Shown: positions 27,483 through 36,595, counted from the stretch's first letter. The stretch is DNA of 64,000 nt from Chitinophaga sp. H8 (GCF_040567655.1 NZ_JBEXAC010000001.1:186001-250000); one strand, 5' to 3'. Notes: a model not told the origin generated them from the letters alone. Made by a program: numbers and translations.

Positions 27483-28729
27483 ACGGTCTCGAATTGGGCT
27501 ACCTCCTGGGTTACCTGGTTAAATAATTGGAGCAGTTCCGCCGGAACGGCATTATTATACTTAGCTTGGTACACTTTCGCAAACACATCCTGCGGTTGTA
27601 ACTCATGAAGATTGTCTTCAGCAACTATTTCTGTTGTATTGTCTGCAACTGTAACCACTGGGTACTTCACATCGATCTTTGCCAGGCGAACATCTTTGCC
27701 GCTTAGGGCTGTTTCTATTTTGTGCCTTAGGCCGGGTTCGGGCCCATGCAGCAAAACACGTACTTCCAGGTACGGCGCTAACTGCGGATTGATACCGGTG
27801 GCAGGTAGTTGTTGCAAAGCATTGATCACTTCGGCTAGTGAACTGTGTACAGAGGGCACCCGTTGCAATGCCACTGATACAGGGATTTCTATAGATCTCA
27901 GGTTGATGATGTCTTGTTCTTCCAGGTCGAACACAATGACCTGGTGTTTATAATTAAATTCTGAAAACGACATGGGAATTGGGCTACCACAATACCTTAC
28001 ATGCTCTTTACCACCAATGCGCTGGGCTTTGTGGATATGTCCCAATGCTACGTAGCGGATATCTTCTGGAAAAGCTGTAGCGCCAATGCATTCTACACCT
28101 CCCATGATGGCCCTTTCCACCAATTTGTCAACATCGGTCATATCCGTTTGCTGCGCATGTAGGTGGCCCATACAGATTATGGGGTCGTTTGCCTGTTTTT
28201 TAACACAGGCGCAGTTATAAGCTTCGGCATAAAACGATGCAACGCCTGCTTCATAAGGATTTTCAGCGTCTGTAATGATAGGATAATCGCCCATTCGCAA
28301 AAAAGGAATGGCCATGCACCAGGCTTTGATAGCCCCTGCTTTATCTTTCAGTGGTATGATTAGCTTTTCATAATCAATGCTACCATCCGTTTTCTTTTCA
28401 ACAAGGCCAATGATATGTATGTTGGATGATTCCAATAAAGGCTTTGGTGATTCCAATCTTGTTGCGGAATCATGATTGCCTGCTGTTATAATGATCTGCA
28501 AATCAGGATTAGTCCTTACAGCTCTGTTCAGGAAAGAATAGAACATTTTGATGGATGCCGCTGAAGGATTGGATAAATCAAACACGTCTCCACTGATCAG
28601 CAAAACATTGACGTGCTCGGTTATAAGCGTTGCCAACAGCCAATTTAAAAACTGAGAATGTTCATAAGTACGATCATATTCGTGGAACAACTGGCCAATA
28701 TGCCAGTCGGCGGTATGAAGGATAACCAT
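27479..28729 (-). CDS. sbcD: SbcD, nuclease subunit of the SbcCD exonuclease
   Basis: A 416-residue Mre11/SbcD metallophosphoesterase. The metal-binding motifs appear in order: HTADWHIGQ, SGDVFDLSNP, ITAGNHDS, GHLHAQQ and ALGHIHKAQ. Mre11-type capping and SbcC-binding regions follow. It is the first gene of the nine-gene minus-strand series. Its promoter should lie in the 28,730-29,029 interval shared with the divergent recombinase gene. Confidence 0.95.
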   Translation of the reverse strand: MVILHTADWHIGQLFHEYDRTYEHSQFLNWLLATLITEHVNVLLISGDVFDLSNPSAASIKMFYSFLNRAVRTNPDLQIIITAGNHDSATRLESPKPLLESSNIHIIGLVEKKTDGSIDYEKLIIPLKDKAGAIKAWCMAIPFLRMGDYPIITDAENPYEAGVASFYAEAYNCACVKKQANDPIICMGHLHAQQTDMTDVDKLVERAIMGGVECIGATAFPEDIRYVALGHIHKAQRIGGKEHVRYCGSPIPMSFSEFNYKHQVIVFDLEEQDIINLRSIEIPVSVALQRVPSVHSSLAEVINALQQLPATGINPQLAPYLEVRVLLHGPEPGLRHKIETALSGKDVRLAKIDVKYPVVTVADNTTEIVAEDNLHELQPQDVFAKVYQAKYNNAVPAELLQLFNQVTQEVAQFETV

Positions 28730-29029
28730 TACAATGTTATATTTCTTTAATAATCAATTCGTTTTGGGCCTCTCTTTTGGGGATATGGGCTAAATTTTCT
28801 ATTCGACAATTTAACAATAAAAAATTGAATATGAAAATGCAATTTCCGAAGTGGTCAACATTACAAACATGTTAGTGCGAATGATGTCAACAAAATGGCC
28901 ACAATGTACTCAACTCCTTTATCCTATCCGCGAGGGAAAACACACGATTATGGGTAGCTAAAACACTCGCTTTCCCCAGCTATACGTATTTATTCTATCT
29001 AAATCTTGTCTAAAAATAAAAACGTAATT
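28730..29029. promoter_or_regulatory. Divergent intergenic region between sbcD and the recombinase
   Basis: About 300 bases without a gene. It contains a direct GTCAACA repeat (28854-28860 and 28886-28892), an inverted pair GTGGTCA / TGGCCAC (28851-28857 and 28896-28902), the palindrome AACATGTT (28866-28873), and a weak stem CAATTT/AAATTG (28807-28827). These could be operator sites, or subsites for the serine recombinase. No clear TAnnTTTG promoter box was found. Confidence 0.4.
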
Positions 29030-30496
29030 ATGAAATCAGCCTATTTGTATGTTCGGGTAAGTACCGATGAACAAAAAAGAAAAGGCCACTCCCTTGAAGA
29101 ACAGGAAGATCGCCTTATAAAACATTGCGAAATATATGGTATCCGGATTAAGGGAATATACCGGGAGGACTATTCCGCAAAAGATTTTAACCGTCCTGAA
29201 TGGAAAAAGCTCATTAAAAAAATCCAAAAAAATACCCACGGGTCACCTGAAAATATCTTATTCATAAAATGGGATCGCTTTAGCAGGAATATTGAATATG
29301 CTTATCAAATGATACGAATGTTAAGAGAGCTGAATGTTCAGCCTATGGCAGTAGATCAACCGATCGATCTTGAGATACCGGAAAGTATTGTAATGCTTGC
29401 TGTTTATTTATCCATACCTGAGGCGGAGAATAGTAGGCGCAGCCTGACCACATCAGACGGCATGCGTAGAGCGAGAAAAATGGGGCGATGGCCAGGAAGA
29501 GCGCCTATGGGTTATATGAACAGTACAACTCCTGACGGTAAAGAAATTATCCTGCCTAAACAGCCAGAGGCTGATTATATTAAATGGTCATTCCAACAAC
29601 TGGCAACCGGGACTCTTACGATTAGCCAAGTTAGAAAAATGGCTTGCGTAAATGGATTTCAATGTAGTAAGAATAACTTTTGGAAACTTGTACATAATCC
29701 AATCTATTGTGGCTTTATTAGAATCCGGGCAAACCGGAAAGAGGAAGAACAAATTGTAAAGGGTATCCATGAGCCATTAATTTCAGAACGCTTATTCCAC
29801 CAGGTTCAACTTATAATTACTAAGGACCGTAACAAAAGAGGGAATAAAGATGCCTTAAGATCGTTGTTTCCTTTAAGAGGTTTCCTGTCTTGTCCATGGT
29901 GTGGCGGCAGAATAACCGGAAGCGTATCACATGGAAAGTACCTAAAATACTCCTATTATCACTGCATGGGATACAAATGCAAAGGTAGATTTAAGGCTGA
30001 AGTGCTAAATAGCAGTTATGAAGAAAAATTAAAGGAAATATACCTCCGGCCTGAAGTGTATGAACTTCTTGGTCTAGTATTAGAAGACGAGAACATTTTT
30101 ACTTGCCGAAGAGAGTATATAGATGAACGCAAAAGAATACTGGATACTATCTCAAAGCAAGAACTTCATATTTCAAAGGCCAGGAAGTACTTTCTTGATG
30201 GACGGATCGACCTTGATGACTTCAGTAAATTGAAAAAGGAACACATTGAGATATTATGCCAGTTGAATCATCAGTTAAAGAGTATTACCCAAAAGTTAAC
30301 CGGTTGTGATCGTAATGATAATTTGTGGCCCGACACCAATTTCAATGTCTCTCAATCTTATAGAGAGCAGGATACAAAAGGAAAACGCGATATCATAAGC
30401 CTGTTTACACCAGCCGCAATAAACCCTGTCACAGTAAATTTTGACTCCCTAAAAATTAATGAAGTAATAGCTCTGATTGTGGAATGCCGTAAATAG
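29030..30496 (+). CDS. Large serine recombinase (site-specific integrase)
   Basis: A 488-residue large serine recombinase from ATG 29030. The TTG at 29006 is less likely. The N-terminal resolvase domain has the catalytic Ser11 in YLYVRVSTDEQ and the arginine-rich active site (IKWDRFSRN; PEAENSRRS). A recombinase domain follows (GRAPMGYMN; NPIYCGFIRI), then a zinc ribbon (CPWCGG ... YHCMGYKCKG) and a C-terminal coiled coil. It lies at the right edge of the defence island, about 430 bases from tRNA-Leu. It is therefore the probable enzyme for insertion or excision of the island. Confidence 0.93.
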   Translation: MKSAYLYVRVSTDEQKRKGHSLEEQEDRLIKHCEIYGIRIKGIYREDYSAKDFNRPEWKKLIKKIQKNTHGSPENILFIKWDRFSRNIEYAYQMIRMLRELNVQPMAVDQPIDLEIPESIVMLAVYLSIPEAENSRRSLTTSDGMRRARKMGRWPGRAPMGYMNSTTPDGKEIILPKQPEADYIKWSFQQLATGTLTISQVRKMACVNGFQCSKNNFWKLVHNPIYCGFIRIRANRKEEEQIVKGIHEPLISERLFHQVQLIITKDRNKRGNKDALRSLFPLRGFLSCPWCGGRITGSVSHGKYLKYSYYHCMGYKCKGRFKAEVLNSSYEEKLKEIYLRPEVYELLGLVLEDENIFTCRREYIDERKRILDTISKQELHISKARKYFLDGRIDLDDFSKLKKEHIEILCQLNHQLKSITQKLTGCDRNDNLWPDTNFNVSQSYREQDTKGKRDIISLFTPAAINPVTVNFDSLKINEVIALIVECRK

Positions 30497-30544
30497 GATG
30501 TGTTGCATCTCGCATACTTTTTTAATCCTTTAATACAATTGAAC

Positions 30545-30751
30545 ATGAGTGAATTTCATTATAAAAATCAGAGTAGTTTTTCAGGTAGAAAGGTATTTGT
30601 TAATCAAGCTATTAGATTACTATCCCGGAACGGCATAAGTGTGAACAGGGAAAAAGCCGAAATAATACTGGATTTTCTTTATTTAATTGCGCGGACATAT
30701 AAAACGCAAAAGAGAGAGATGGCTTCACAGGGTCTGAAACCTAATGATTGA
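30545..30751 (+). CDS. Small protein accompanying the recombinase
   Basis: A 68-residue ORF from ATG 30545; the longer 83-residue version starts at a doubtful upstream codon. It lies 48 bases after the recombinase gene on the same strand. The C-terminal half is a predicted helix (EKAEIILDFLYLIARTYKTQ). Small proteins with this pattern are often seen next to integrative elements in Bacteroidota. It may be a recombination directionality or accessory factor, but this is inference. A gap to 30,890 holds no further gene. Confidence 0.62.
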   Translation: MSEFHYKNQSSFSGRKVFVNQAIRLLSRNGISVNREKAEIILDFLYLIARTYKTQKREMASQGLKPND

Positions 30752-30890
30752 ATCGAACACAGGATGTCAGCCTGTAGATTGCAATCTGGCTACATAACAA
30801 ATCGGCGCTTAAACGTTTCTGAAAAACTCGAACACAATTATTGATCCAGAAATGGAACAATAAAACAATGCAAATCAGCCTGTTAATTGC

Positions 30891-30927
30891 ATAAAAAAAG
30901 GAAACGACCAAAACTGATCGTTTCCTT
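30891..30927 (-). terminator. Terminator downstream of tRNA-Leu
   Basis: A 10-bp perfect stem (30898-30907 with 30918-30927) is followed, on the minus strand, by a run of seven T. It lies immediately 3' of the tRNA-Leu gene and ends its transcript. Confidence 0.85.
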
Positions 30928-30930
30928 AAG

Positions 30931-31014
30931 TGCGGAAGAGGAGATTCGAACTCCCAAGCCCTTTCAGGCACTACCACCTCAAAGTAGCGCGTCTACCAAT
31001 TTCGCCACCTCCGC
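30931..31014 (-). tRNA. tRNA-Leu (anticodon GAG)
   Basis: The minus strand folds as an 84-nt class II tRNA. The acceptor GCGGAGG pairs with CTTCCGC (one G-U) plus discriminator A. The anticodon stem CTACT/GGTAG carries loop TTGAGGT, anticodon GAG. There is a long variable arm (GCCTGAAAGGGC) and a T loop TTCGAAT. CCA is not encoded. It forms the right border of the defence island. Confidence 0.96.
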
Positions 31015-31135
31015 ATCTGGTAGAAGGAGTGCAAAAATAGTTTGTTTTTGAAAATAAGCAAATTTAATTATAAATAATGTCACTATAGCACTGCCACAGG
31101 GGATTTAAGAGCGCAATTTCCCGTTATTCCCTGCA

Positions 31136-32284
31136 TTATTTTCTCAGCCAGATCCGGAAGGTACTTCCTTTGTTGAGCTCGGAGGATTTTACAGTGAGCC
31201 GTCCTTTGTGATAGTCTTCGATGATCCTTTTAGCGAGGGAGAGGCCCAGGCCCCAGCCTCTTTTCTTGGTACTGAAACCGGGTTTGAACACTTTCTCAAA
31301 GTTGCTTTTGGGGATACCTTTGCCGGTATCTGAAACATCGATGATGATATGAGCCGGATGGTTCTCTATATATAGATCGATATCTCCTTTCCCTTCCATA
31401 GCATCCAGGGCGTTTTTCAGCAGATTTTCCACTACCCAGTCAAAAAGCGGGGGGCTGATCATGGCAGGGATTTCCTGTTCGGGGGAATGTACAGTCAGGT
31501 GTACCTTTTGTGATGCCCGCTTACGGATATAGCTGGTCATGCTTTCAATCTGTTCCACGATGTTCCTTTCTTCCAGTTTGGGCACACTGCCTATTTTGGA
31601 GAAGCGGTCGGTGATCAGTTTGAGGCGGTCTATATCTTTACCCAGTTCTGTTACGATAGGGGTGTTGGCCTCATTTTCTTTGAGCAGTTCCATCCAGGCT
31701 TCCATAGAAGATAGGGGAGTGCCCAGCTGGTGGGCGGTTTCTTTGGTGAGCCCCACCCACACCATGTTTTGTGTAGCCCTGTTGGCACTGGACAGTGCAA
31801 ATAATACCACCCCAATGAACAGGGTTACCACGATAAGCTGTATGTAGGGGTAGTACCTGATCTGTTTCAGGATGAGGGAGTCGCCGTAGTAGATATAGTT
31901 ATAGACTTTTTGTCTGGCATCTACTTCCATGATAAAGGGAGGGTGCTGCTTTTTATAGATGTCCAGCTGGGCTTTCAGGTAGCCTTTGTGCTGGGCAATT
32001 TTGGCCGAATCCAGGTTACGGCTGTCGATGATATTCCCCAGCTCATCAGTGAGGATCAGCGGGATAGTAGTATTGGTCGTCACTATTTCGATGGCCAGGT
32101 TCAGGTTGGCTTCAGAAGAAGCCTGCAGCAGTTCCCGGTTAGCCTCTACCCAGGTAGCCACCTTTTTCCGTTCTTCCTGCTGGATTTTCTGGGATAAGTT
32201 GCTGACGAACCAGATCGTAGTGGCAATAATGATCAGCGCCATGGCTGCCAGTACAAACTTCCATCCTACATACTGTTTAAACAT
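31136..32284 (-). CDS. Membrane sensor histidine kinase
   Basis: A 382-residue kinase. An N-terminal membrane helix (VLAAMALIIIATTIWFV), an extracytoplasmic sensor of about 110 residues and a second helix (IQLIVVTLFIGVVLFALSS) precede the kinase core. The phospho-acceptor His is in KETAHQLGTPLSSMEAWMEL. The ATP-binding boxes are ENLLKNALDAMEG, DVSDTGKGIP and GWGLGLSLAKRIIED. No response regulator is adjacent, so it is an orphan. The ligand is unknown. Confidence 0.93.
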   Translation of the reverse strand: MFKQYVGWKFVLAAMALIIIATTIWFVSNLSQKIQQEERKKVATWVEANRELLQASSEANLNLAIEIVTTNTTIPLILTDELGNIIDSRNLDSAKIAQHKGYLKAQLDIYKKQHPPFIMEVDARQKVYNYIYYGDSLILKQIRYYPYIQLIVVTLFIGVVLFALSSANRATQNMVWVGLTKETAHQLGTPLSSMEAWMELLKENEANTPIVTELGKDIDRLKLITDRFSKIGSVPKLEERNIVEQIESMTSYIRKRASQKVHLTVHSPEQEIPAMISPPLFDWVVENLLKNALDAMEGKGDIDLYIENHPAHIIIDVSDTGKGIPKSNFEKVFKPGFSTKKRGWGLGLSLAKRIIEDYHKGRLTVKSSELNKGSTFRIWLRK

Positions 32285-32506
32285 ACGGAATACTTGTCGT
32301 GCCTAAATTAAGCATAAATAATTGATGGTATAAGGTTTGTGGTGCTTTGGCAGCAGTATTTGCTGCCTGTGCCCCATAAAACCGGGTATACCTGTTTATA
32401 AACTGTTAAACCTGCCTGACGGAAGCCATTTATAATGTAAGTTATATAGCATTTTGTTGCATATTTGCAACGCAAAATATCAGTTAACGCATAAACGAAA
32501 TATCCT

Positions 32507-33529
32507 TTGTCAGTATTGCCATCAGTAGCTGTAGTTATTCTAAATTGGAACGGGAAGGCTTTTCTTGAAAAGTTCCTGCCCTCCGTATGCAGTTCTACTT
32601 ATGGTAATTTGGATTTATATGTTGCGGATAATGCGTCTACGGATGACAGTGTTGCTTTTGTAAAAGCACATTATCCACAGATAAAACTTATTCAGAATAA
32701 GTATAATAATGGATTTGCAGGAGGCTACAATGCAGCCTTAAAGGAAGTGGAAGCGGATATCTATGTGTTGCTGAACCAGGATGTGGAAGTGGCGCCGGGC
32801 TGGATAGAACCGGTAATAGCGCAAATGCAGCAGGACCCCAACATAGCTGCCTGTCAGCCTAAAATGAGGGCTTACCATGACCAGGAGCGTTTTGAGTATG
32901 CGGGCGCTGCCGGAGGCTGGATGGATATCCTGGGATATACTTTTTGCCGGGGGCGGATACTGTATACCACTGAAGTGGATCATGGTCAGTATAACGATGC
33001 CCAGGACATTTTCTGGGCTACCGGGGCTGCTTTATTTATCAGATCGGCCTGTTTCCGGGAAGTAGGTGGATTTGATGATGATTTTTTTGCACATATGGAG
33101 GAAGTGGATCTGTGCTGGCGCTTGCAGCGGGCTGGCTACCGGGTGATGTATTGTCCGGAATCAGTGGTATTCCATGTGGGAGGGGGGAGTTTACCCCAGG
33201 GTAATCCCCGGAAGTTATACCTCAATTTCCGGAATAACCTGATGATGCTGTGGAAAAACCTGCATTCGGAAGACAGGTGGATCGTGTTATCCCAGCGGTT
33301 TTTCCTGGATCTGCTGGCTGCTGTAAAAAGCCTGGCAGCAGGTAAGCCTAAAGACATGATGGCCATCTTCAGGGCGTATCGCGATTATTATAAATGGCGA
33401 CGTAAATATGTGAAAAAAGATACTTTGCCGGAGAAGAAATTACTGGCTATCAGTGGGGTGTTTCACGGCATTATGATCTGGCGCTATTATTTTCTTAACA
33501 GAAAGAAGTTTTCAGACCTTAACAAATAA
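32507..33529 (+). CDS. Glycosyltransferase family 2
   Basis: A 340-residue GT-A-fold glycosyltransferase. The N-terminal nucleotide-sugar-binding strand is VAVVILNWNG, and ADNASTDDS follows. The metal site is in LLNQDVEVAPGW and an acceptor-site motif is FFAHMEEVDLCWRLQRAGY. It resembles rhamnosyl/dTDP-sugar transferases of cell-surface polysaccharide synthesis. There is no ATG at the 5' end: an in-frame TAA at 32492-32494 leaves only TTG codons at 32507 or 32516. Homologues normally begin at the position of the second. It stands alone, not in a polysaccharide cluster. Confidence 0.92.
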   Translation: MSVLPSVAVVILNWNGKAFLEKFLPSVCSSTYGNLDLYVADNASTDDSVAFVKAHYPQIKLIQNKYNNGFAGGYNAALKEVEADIYVLLNQDVEVAPGWIEPVIAQMQQDPNIAACQPKMRAYHDQERFEYAGAAGGWMDILGYTFCRGRILYTTEVDHGQYNDAQDIFWATGAALFIRSACFREVGGFDDDFFAHMEEVDLCWRLQRAGYRVMYCPESVVFHVGGGSLPQGNPRKLYLNFRNNLMMLWKNLHSEDRWIVLSQRFFLDLLAAVKSLAAGKPKDMMAIFRAYRDYYKWRRKYVKKDTLPEKKLLAISGVFHGIMIWRYYFLNRKKFSDLNK

Positions 33530-33636
33530 GGCATATATCTCCCGGAGTTTTAAGGCATAATAATACCCAAAGTGCGATACACCAAGGTATAAGCTCCTTC
33601 AGAAGCTGGGCCAATTGTAAACTTTTTAAATAATAC

Positions 33637-33667
33637 TTTGATTATTATTTGACTTGATGTAAGTTTG
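33637..33667 (+). promoter_or_regulatory. Bacteroidetes-type promoter (-33 TTTG, -7 TAAGTTTG)
   Basis: TTTG at 33637-33640 and TAAGTTTG at 33660-33667 are separated by 19 bases, matching the Bacteroidetes primary-sigma consensus TTTG-N19-TAnnTTTG. The transcript would start near 33673. The ATG at 33670 would then lie at or before the transcription start, which favours ATG 33688 for the small protein. Confidence 0.7.
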
Positions 33668-33687
33668 CAATGCGAAAAAAACTGATT

Positions 33688-33888
33688 ATGGAACAAAATA
33701 CGCTTGAAAATAAGAACGACATCACCCTTGACAGGGTTGCGTCCTCCCGGTTCATTTTTTACGTAACTTTTGCTTGTGTGATAGCTTTTGCATTAGGTGG
33801 TTGCTACAACCTCTATAAGCATCACTACAAAGGTAAACCAGAAGTAGCTGTACCGGAAAGTACCTTGTATAGTCCAAAGTATAAGTAA
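33688..33888 (+). CDS. Small membrane protein
   Basis: A 66-residue protein from ATG 33688, or 72 residues from ATG 33670; the promoter position favours the shorter one. A hydrophilic N-terminus, one membrane helix (FIFYVTFACVIAFALGGCY) and a basic C-terminus (KHHYKGKPEVAVPES) are visible. It has its own promoter and terminator, so it is a single-gene transcript. The family is not recognised. Confidence 0.72.
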   Translation: MEQNTLENKNDITLDRVASSRFIFYVTFACVIAFALGGCYNLYKHHYKGKPEVAVPESTLYSPKYK

Positions 33889-33913
33889 GCTGATCAGCTT
33901 TCACAGATATTAA

Positions 33914-33944
33914 AGCCCTGGCCATGAGCCGGGGCTTTTTGTTT
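33914..33944 (+). terminator. Terminator after the small membrane protein gene
   Basis: An 11-bp stem with one G-T pair (33914-33924 with 33930-33940, loop CATGA) is followed by TTTTG. It is a typical Rho-independent terminator. Confidence 0.85.
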
Positions 33945-34002
33945 GATAGCCTTTGTTATCAGTAAATAAAATGATAGTTGGGAAATGTGTGCAGGGGTAT
34001 GT

Positions 34003-34040
34003 GCAAAAAAAAAGTCTGATTGAAATGATCAATCAGACTT
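34003..34040 (-). terminator. Terminator downstream of tRNA-Gly
   Basis: A 12-bp perfect stem (34012-34023 with 34029-34040, loop AATGA). On the minus strand it is followed by a T run (complement of the A9 tract near 34005). It ends the tRNA-Gly transcript. Confidence 0.85.
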
Positions 34041-34048
34041 TTTTATGG

Positions 34049-34121
<73 letters not shown>

Positions 34122-34406
34122 ATGATTTGTAAGAACTATGTTGTTTCGTTGGGATTGCAAAAGTAAGAAACTGTTTGAAACTGACAAATAAATTGTTGAC
34201 TTTTTTTACAGTGTTTGTAAATTTTTTTTCATGAACAGTTGTGCATAGAAATCACACAAAAGTGTAGTATATTGATACACAGGATATACTAAATTTAGTA
34301 AATCACAAAAACACGTTATAACTGAATACAACAACCAAATAATTTTAACCACATTTTGAAGAACAGGATGAAACCTTAATTCCATTACTGATTAATTACG
34401 TGAAAA

Positions 34407-34613
34407 ATGAAAATGCTTAGCCTATTACTACATCCTGGAACAAAATATGGAAATGCAAATAATGCAGCCGAAACAACGCCTTTGTCTCCTGTATCCCGAT
34501 CCAGGCAGGAAGACCGTACCATCGCCGTAATTATGATTGTACTGGCCGTTATTTGTGCCGTACTTTTTCTCCAGAGCGGCAATGATGCCTTTTGGAGTTG
34601 GTTGGAAAAATAA
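34407..34613 (+). CDS. Small single-helix membrane protein
   Basis: A 68-residue ORF with a polar N-terminal half (NNAAETTPLSPVSRSRQEDR) and one C-terminal membrane helix (TIAVIMIVLAVICAVLFLQ). Neither a strong promoter nor a good ribosome binding site is seen, but the composition is protein-like. The 12-bp palindrome ACTAAATTTAGT lies about 110 bases upstream. The family is not recognised. Confidence 0.55.
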   Translation: MKMLSLLLHPGTKYGNANNAAETTPLSPVSRSRQEDRTIAVIMIVLAVICAVLFLQSGNDAFWSWLEK

Positions 34614-34915
34614 TATAGTTTACCTGATTCGTGCATGAGCAATGAACTATATACCGCACATGTACTATATAATGTAGACTATATCCTATGAAGAAACCAA
34701 TATCAGACCATTTGTAACCGTTACCGGAAAGGTAACAACAGCACGTTTTTAAATAGCAGCCACCTCCTTTATATAAAAGAGGTGGCTGTTATTCTTTTAT
34801 ATGAATTATACTTCGCTCAGACATCTCACGGTAATACATGAACGGTAAGCCCGGCACTATGTATTATTAAAATCGGCTGTTATATTTACGTCCCGCAGTT
34901 TTAAAAGCGGTTATC
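34614..34915. other. Gene-free interval with a terminator hairpin
   Basis: No ORF is supported here. A 10-bp stem (34757-34766 with 34779-34788) followed by TTATTCTTTT looks like a Rho-independent terminator on the plus strand, probably for the small gene upstream. Nothing else was recognised. Confidence 0.6.
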
Positions 34916-36418
34916 ATGCACCAGTTTACTATCTCTCTACTGATCTTATTATTAGGAGGACATTACGTCTCCGCACAGCAGCCAGTTTATCAATGTACAT
35001 TTGAAGACCAGCCGGCCCAGGTTACTGCCAAAGGCATCAGCGGAAAGGCATTGAACCTGGAAGCTTCTGCTCCCAGCAGAAAAATCATGCAGGTGCCTTA
35101 CGCCCTGAAAGGATATAAGGGCTCTTTTACAGTGATGTGCTGGGCAAAAGCCGCCAAAACTGCACAAAACAGTTATGCCATACTGGAAGCCGTATCCGGT
35201 AAAGAAGATACACAGAAAGGCTGGACCATTGGCTTGCAGGCTAATGGTGCCTGGTACTGGAAAATCATGCAGGGCAATCAAACATATGAGTACCAGCCTA
35301 CTGTACAACGGCAAAGTATAAAGGATGATAAATGGCATCTGCTTGCATTTTCTTATGATACTGCCAAGATGGAATGCAGCATGTATTACGACGGGCAGCA
35401 GGTAGCGATTTATTATACTCCGGGTATATCCGGTGTGCAGGAAGCAGCTACACTGGATATAGGCGGCCGGAAGCAGGGGGACCTGGAACAGTGGGAGGCT
35501 TTCAACGGCTGTGTAGATGAAGTGGGCCTTTATCAGTCGGCATTATCTGCCGAACAGATACAGCAGGCCTGCACCAAATATATGCCCACCAAAAAACGTC
35601 CGCCATTGCAGGCAGGAAACCAGCTGAAAGTGATGAACTTTAATATCTATCATGGAGGTAATGAAACCGGGAAGGAAGTAGGGCCGCAAAGAGTGGTAGA
35701 CGTGATCCGCCAGTCGGGGGCAGATATTGTTTCTATGCAGGAAACATATGGTTCCGGTGCTGTTATTGCCGATGCACTGGGGTATTATTTTTACCTGAGA
35801 GGGTCCAACCTGAGCATAATGAGTAAGTACCCTATTGTGGAAACATTACCGGGAGAGCATCCGTTTTATAACGGTGGCGCCCGTATTAAACTGAATGCGC
35901 AAAAAGAAATAGCTTTTTATACCAATTGGCTTAACTATCCTTTTGACTATTGGGATATGCTGGAGAAAGGGCAATCCTTTTCTACCGACTCCATGTTGCA
36001 ACAGATGGAAGCGGTGAATGGCAGCAAGCTACGCCAGATCCTGGATAAGATATCGCCTGTAGTAGACCGTGCAGATCAGCTGCCTGTTATCTTTTGCGGG
36101 GATTTTAACAGTGGCTCTCACCTTGATTGGGTAGAAAGTACCCGTCATCTGAACGGAGGACATGTAGCTGCTTTTCCCGCTGGCAAACTAATGATGGCGG
36201 CAGGGTTCAAAGATTCCTTCCGTGAGGTACATCCTGATCCGCTGAAAGAACGTGGCATTACCTGGACACCACAATTCCCCAATGCATTTCAAGACCGCAT
36301 TGATTATATTTATTACAAAGGAAAGTTACAGCCGCTACAATCTTTTACGATCACTACGCATCCTGCGCATTATCCATCAGACCATGCTGCACTCGTAACT
36401 ACCTTCCGGATCCTGTAG
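34916..36418 (+). CDS. Secreted LamG-domain endonuclease/exonuclease/phosphatase family protein
   Basis: A 500-residue exported protein with a signal peptide (QFTISLLILLLGGHYVSAQQ). Residues about 25-215 form a LamG/concanavalin-like jelly roll (FEDQPAQVTAKGISGKALNL; WAFNGCVDEVGLYQ-type ending). Residues about 230-500 form an EEP (DNase I-like) domain with MNFNIYHGG, SMQETYG, IFCGDFNSGS and HYPSDHAALV, which supply the metal and catalytic residues. Substrates of this fold include nucleic acids, phospholipids and inositol phosphates. Which applies here is not clear. The fusion suggests binding to an extracellular polymer. Confidence 0.88.
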   Translation: MHQFTISLLILLLGGHYVSAQQPVYQCTFEDQPAQVTAKGISGKALNLEASAPSRKIMQVPYALKGYKGSFTVMCWAKAAKTAQNSYAILEAVSGKEDTQKGWTIGLQANGAWYWKIMQGNQTYEYQPTVQRQSIKDDKWHLLAFSYDTAKMECSMYYDGQQVAIYYTPGISGVQEAATLDIGGRKQGDLEQWEAFNGCVDEVGLYQSALSAEQIQQACTKYMPTKKRPPLQAGNQLKVMNFNIYHGGNETGKEVGPQRVVDVIRQSGADIVSMQETYGSGAVIADALGYYFYLRGSNLSIMSKYPIVETLPGEHPFYNGGARIKLNAQKEIAFYTNWLNYPFDYWDMLEKGQSFSTDSMLQQMEAVNGSKLRQILDKISPVVDRADQLPVIFCGDFNSGSHLDWVESTRHLNGGHVAAFPAGKLMMAAGFKDSFREVHPDPLKERGITWTPQFPNAFQDRIDYIYYKGKLQPLQSFTITTHPAHYPSDHAALVTTFRIL

Positions 36419-36595
36419 TAAAAATTGCCGCAGGCCATACACAAAATCATAAAATAAGCTTATATTGTAGATAGCATTGATTTGTAAAGGGCAGTATGTC
36501 TGGGTAATAAAAATATCCTCCCGCTGCCTCCCGTCATGTTGGAATAGAAAACACCACATTCTTAACACCCAATTTTAACATCAAAATCTACAATT

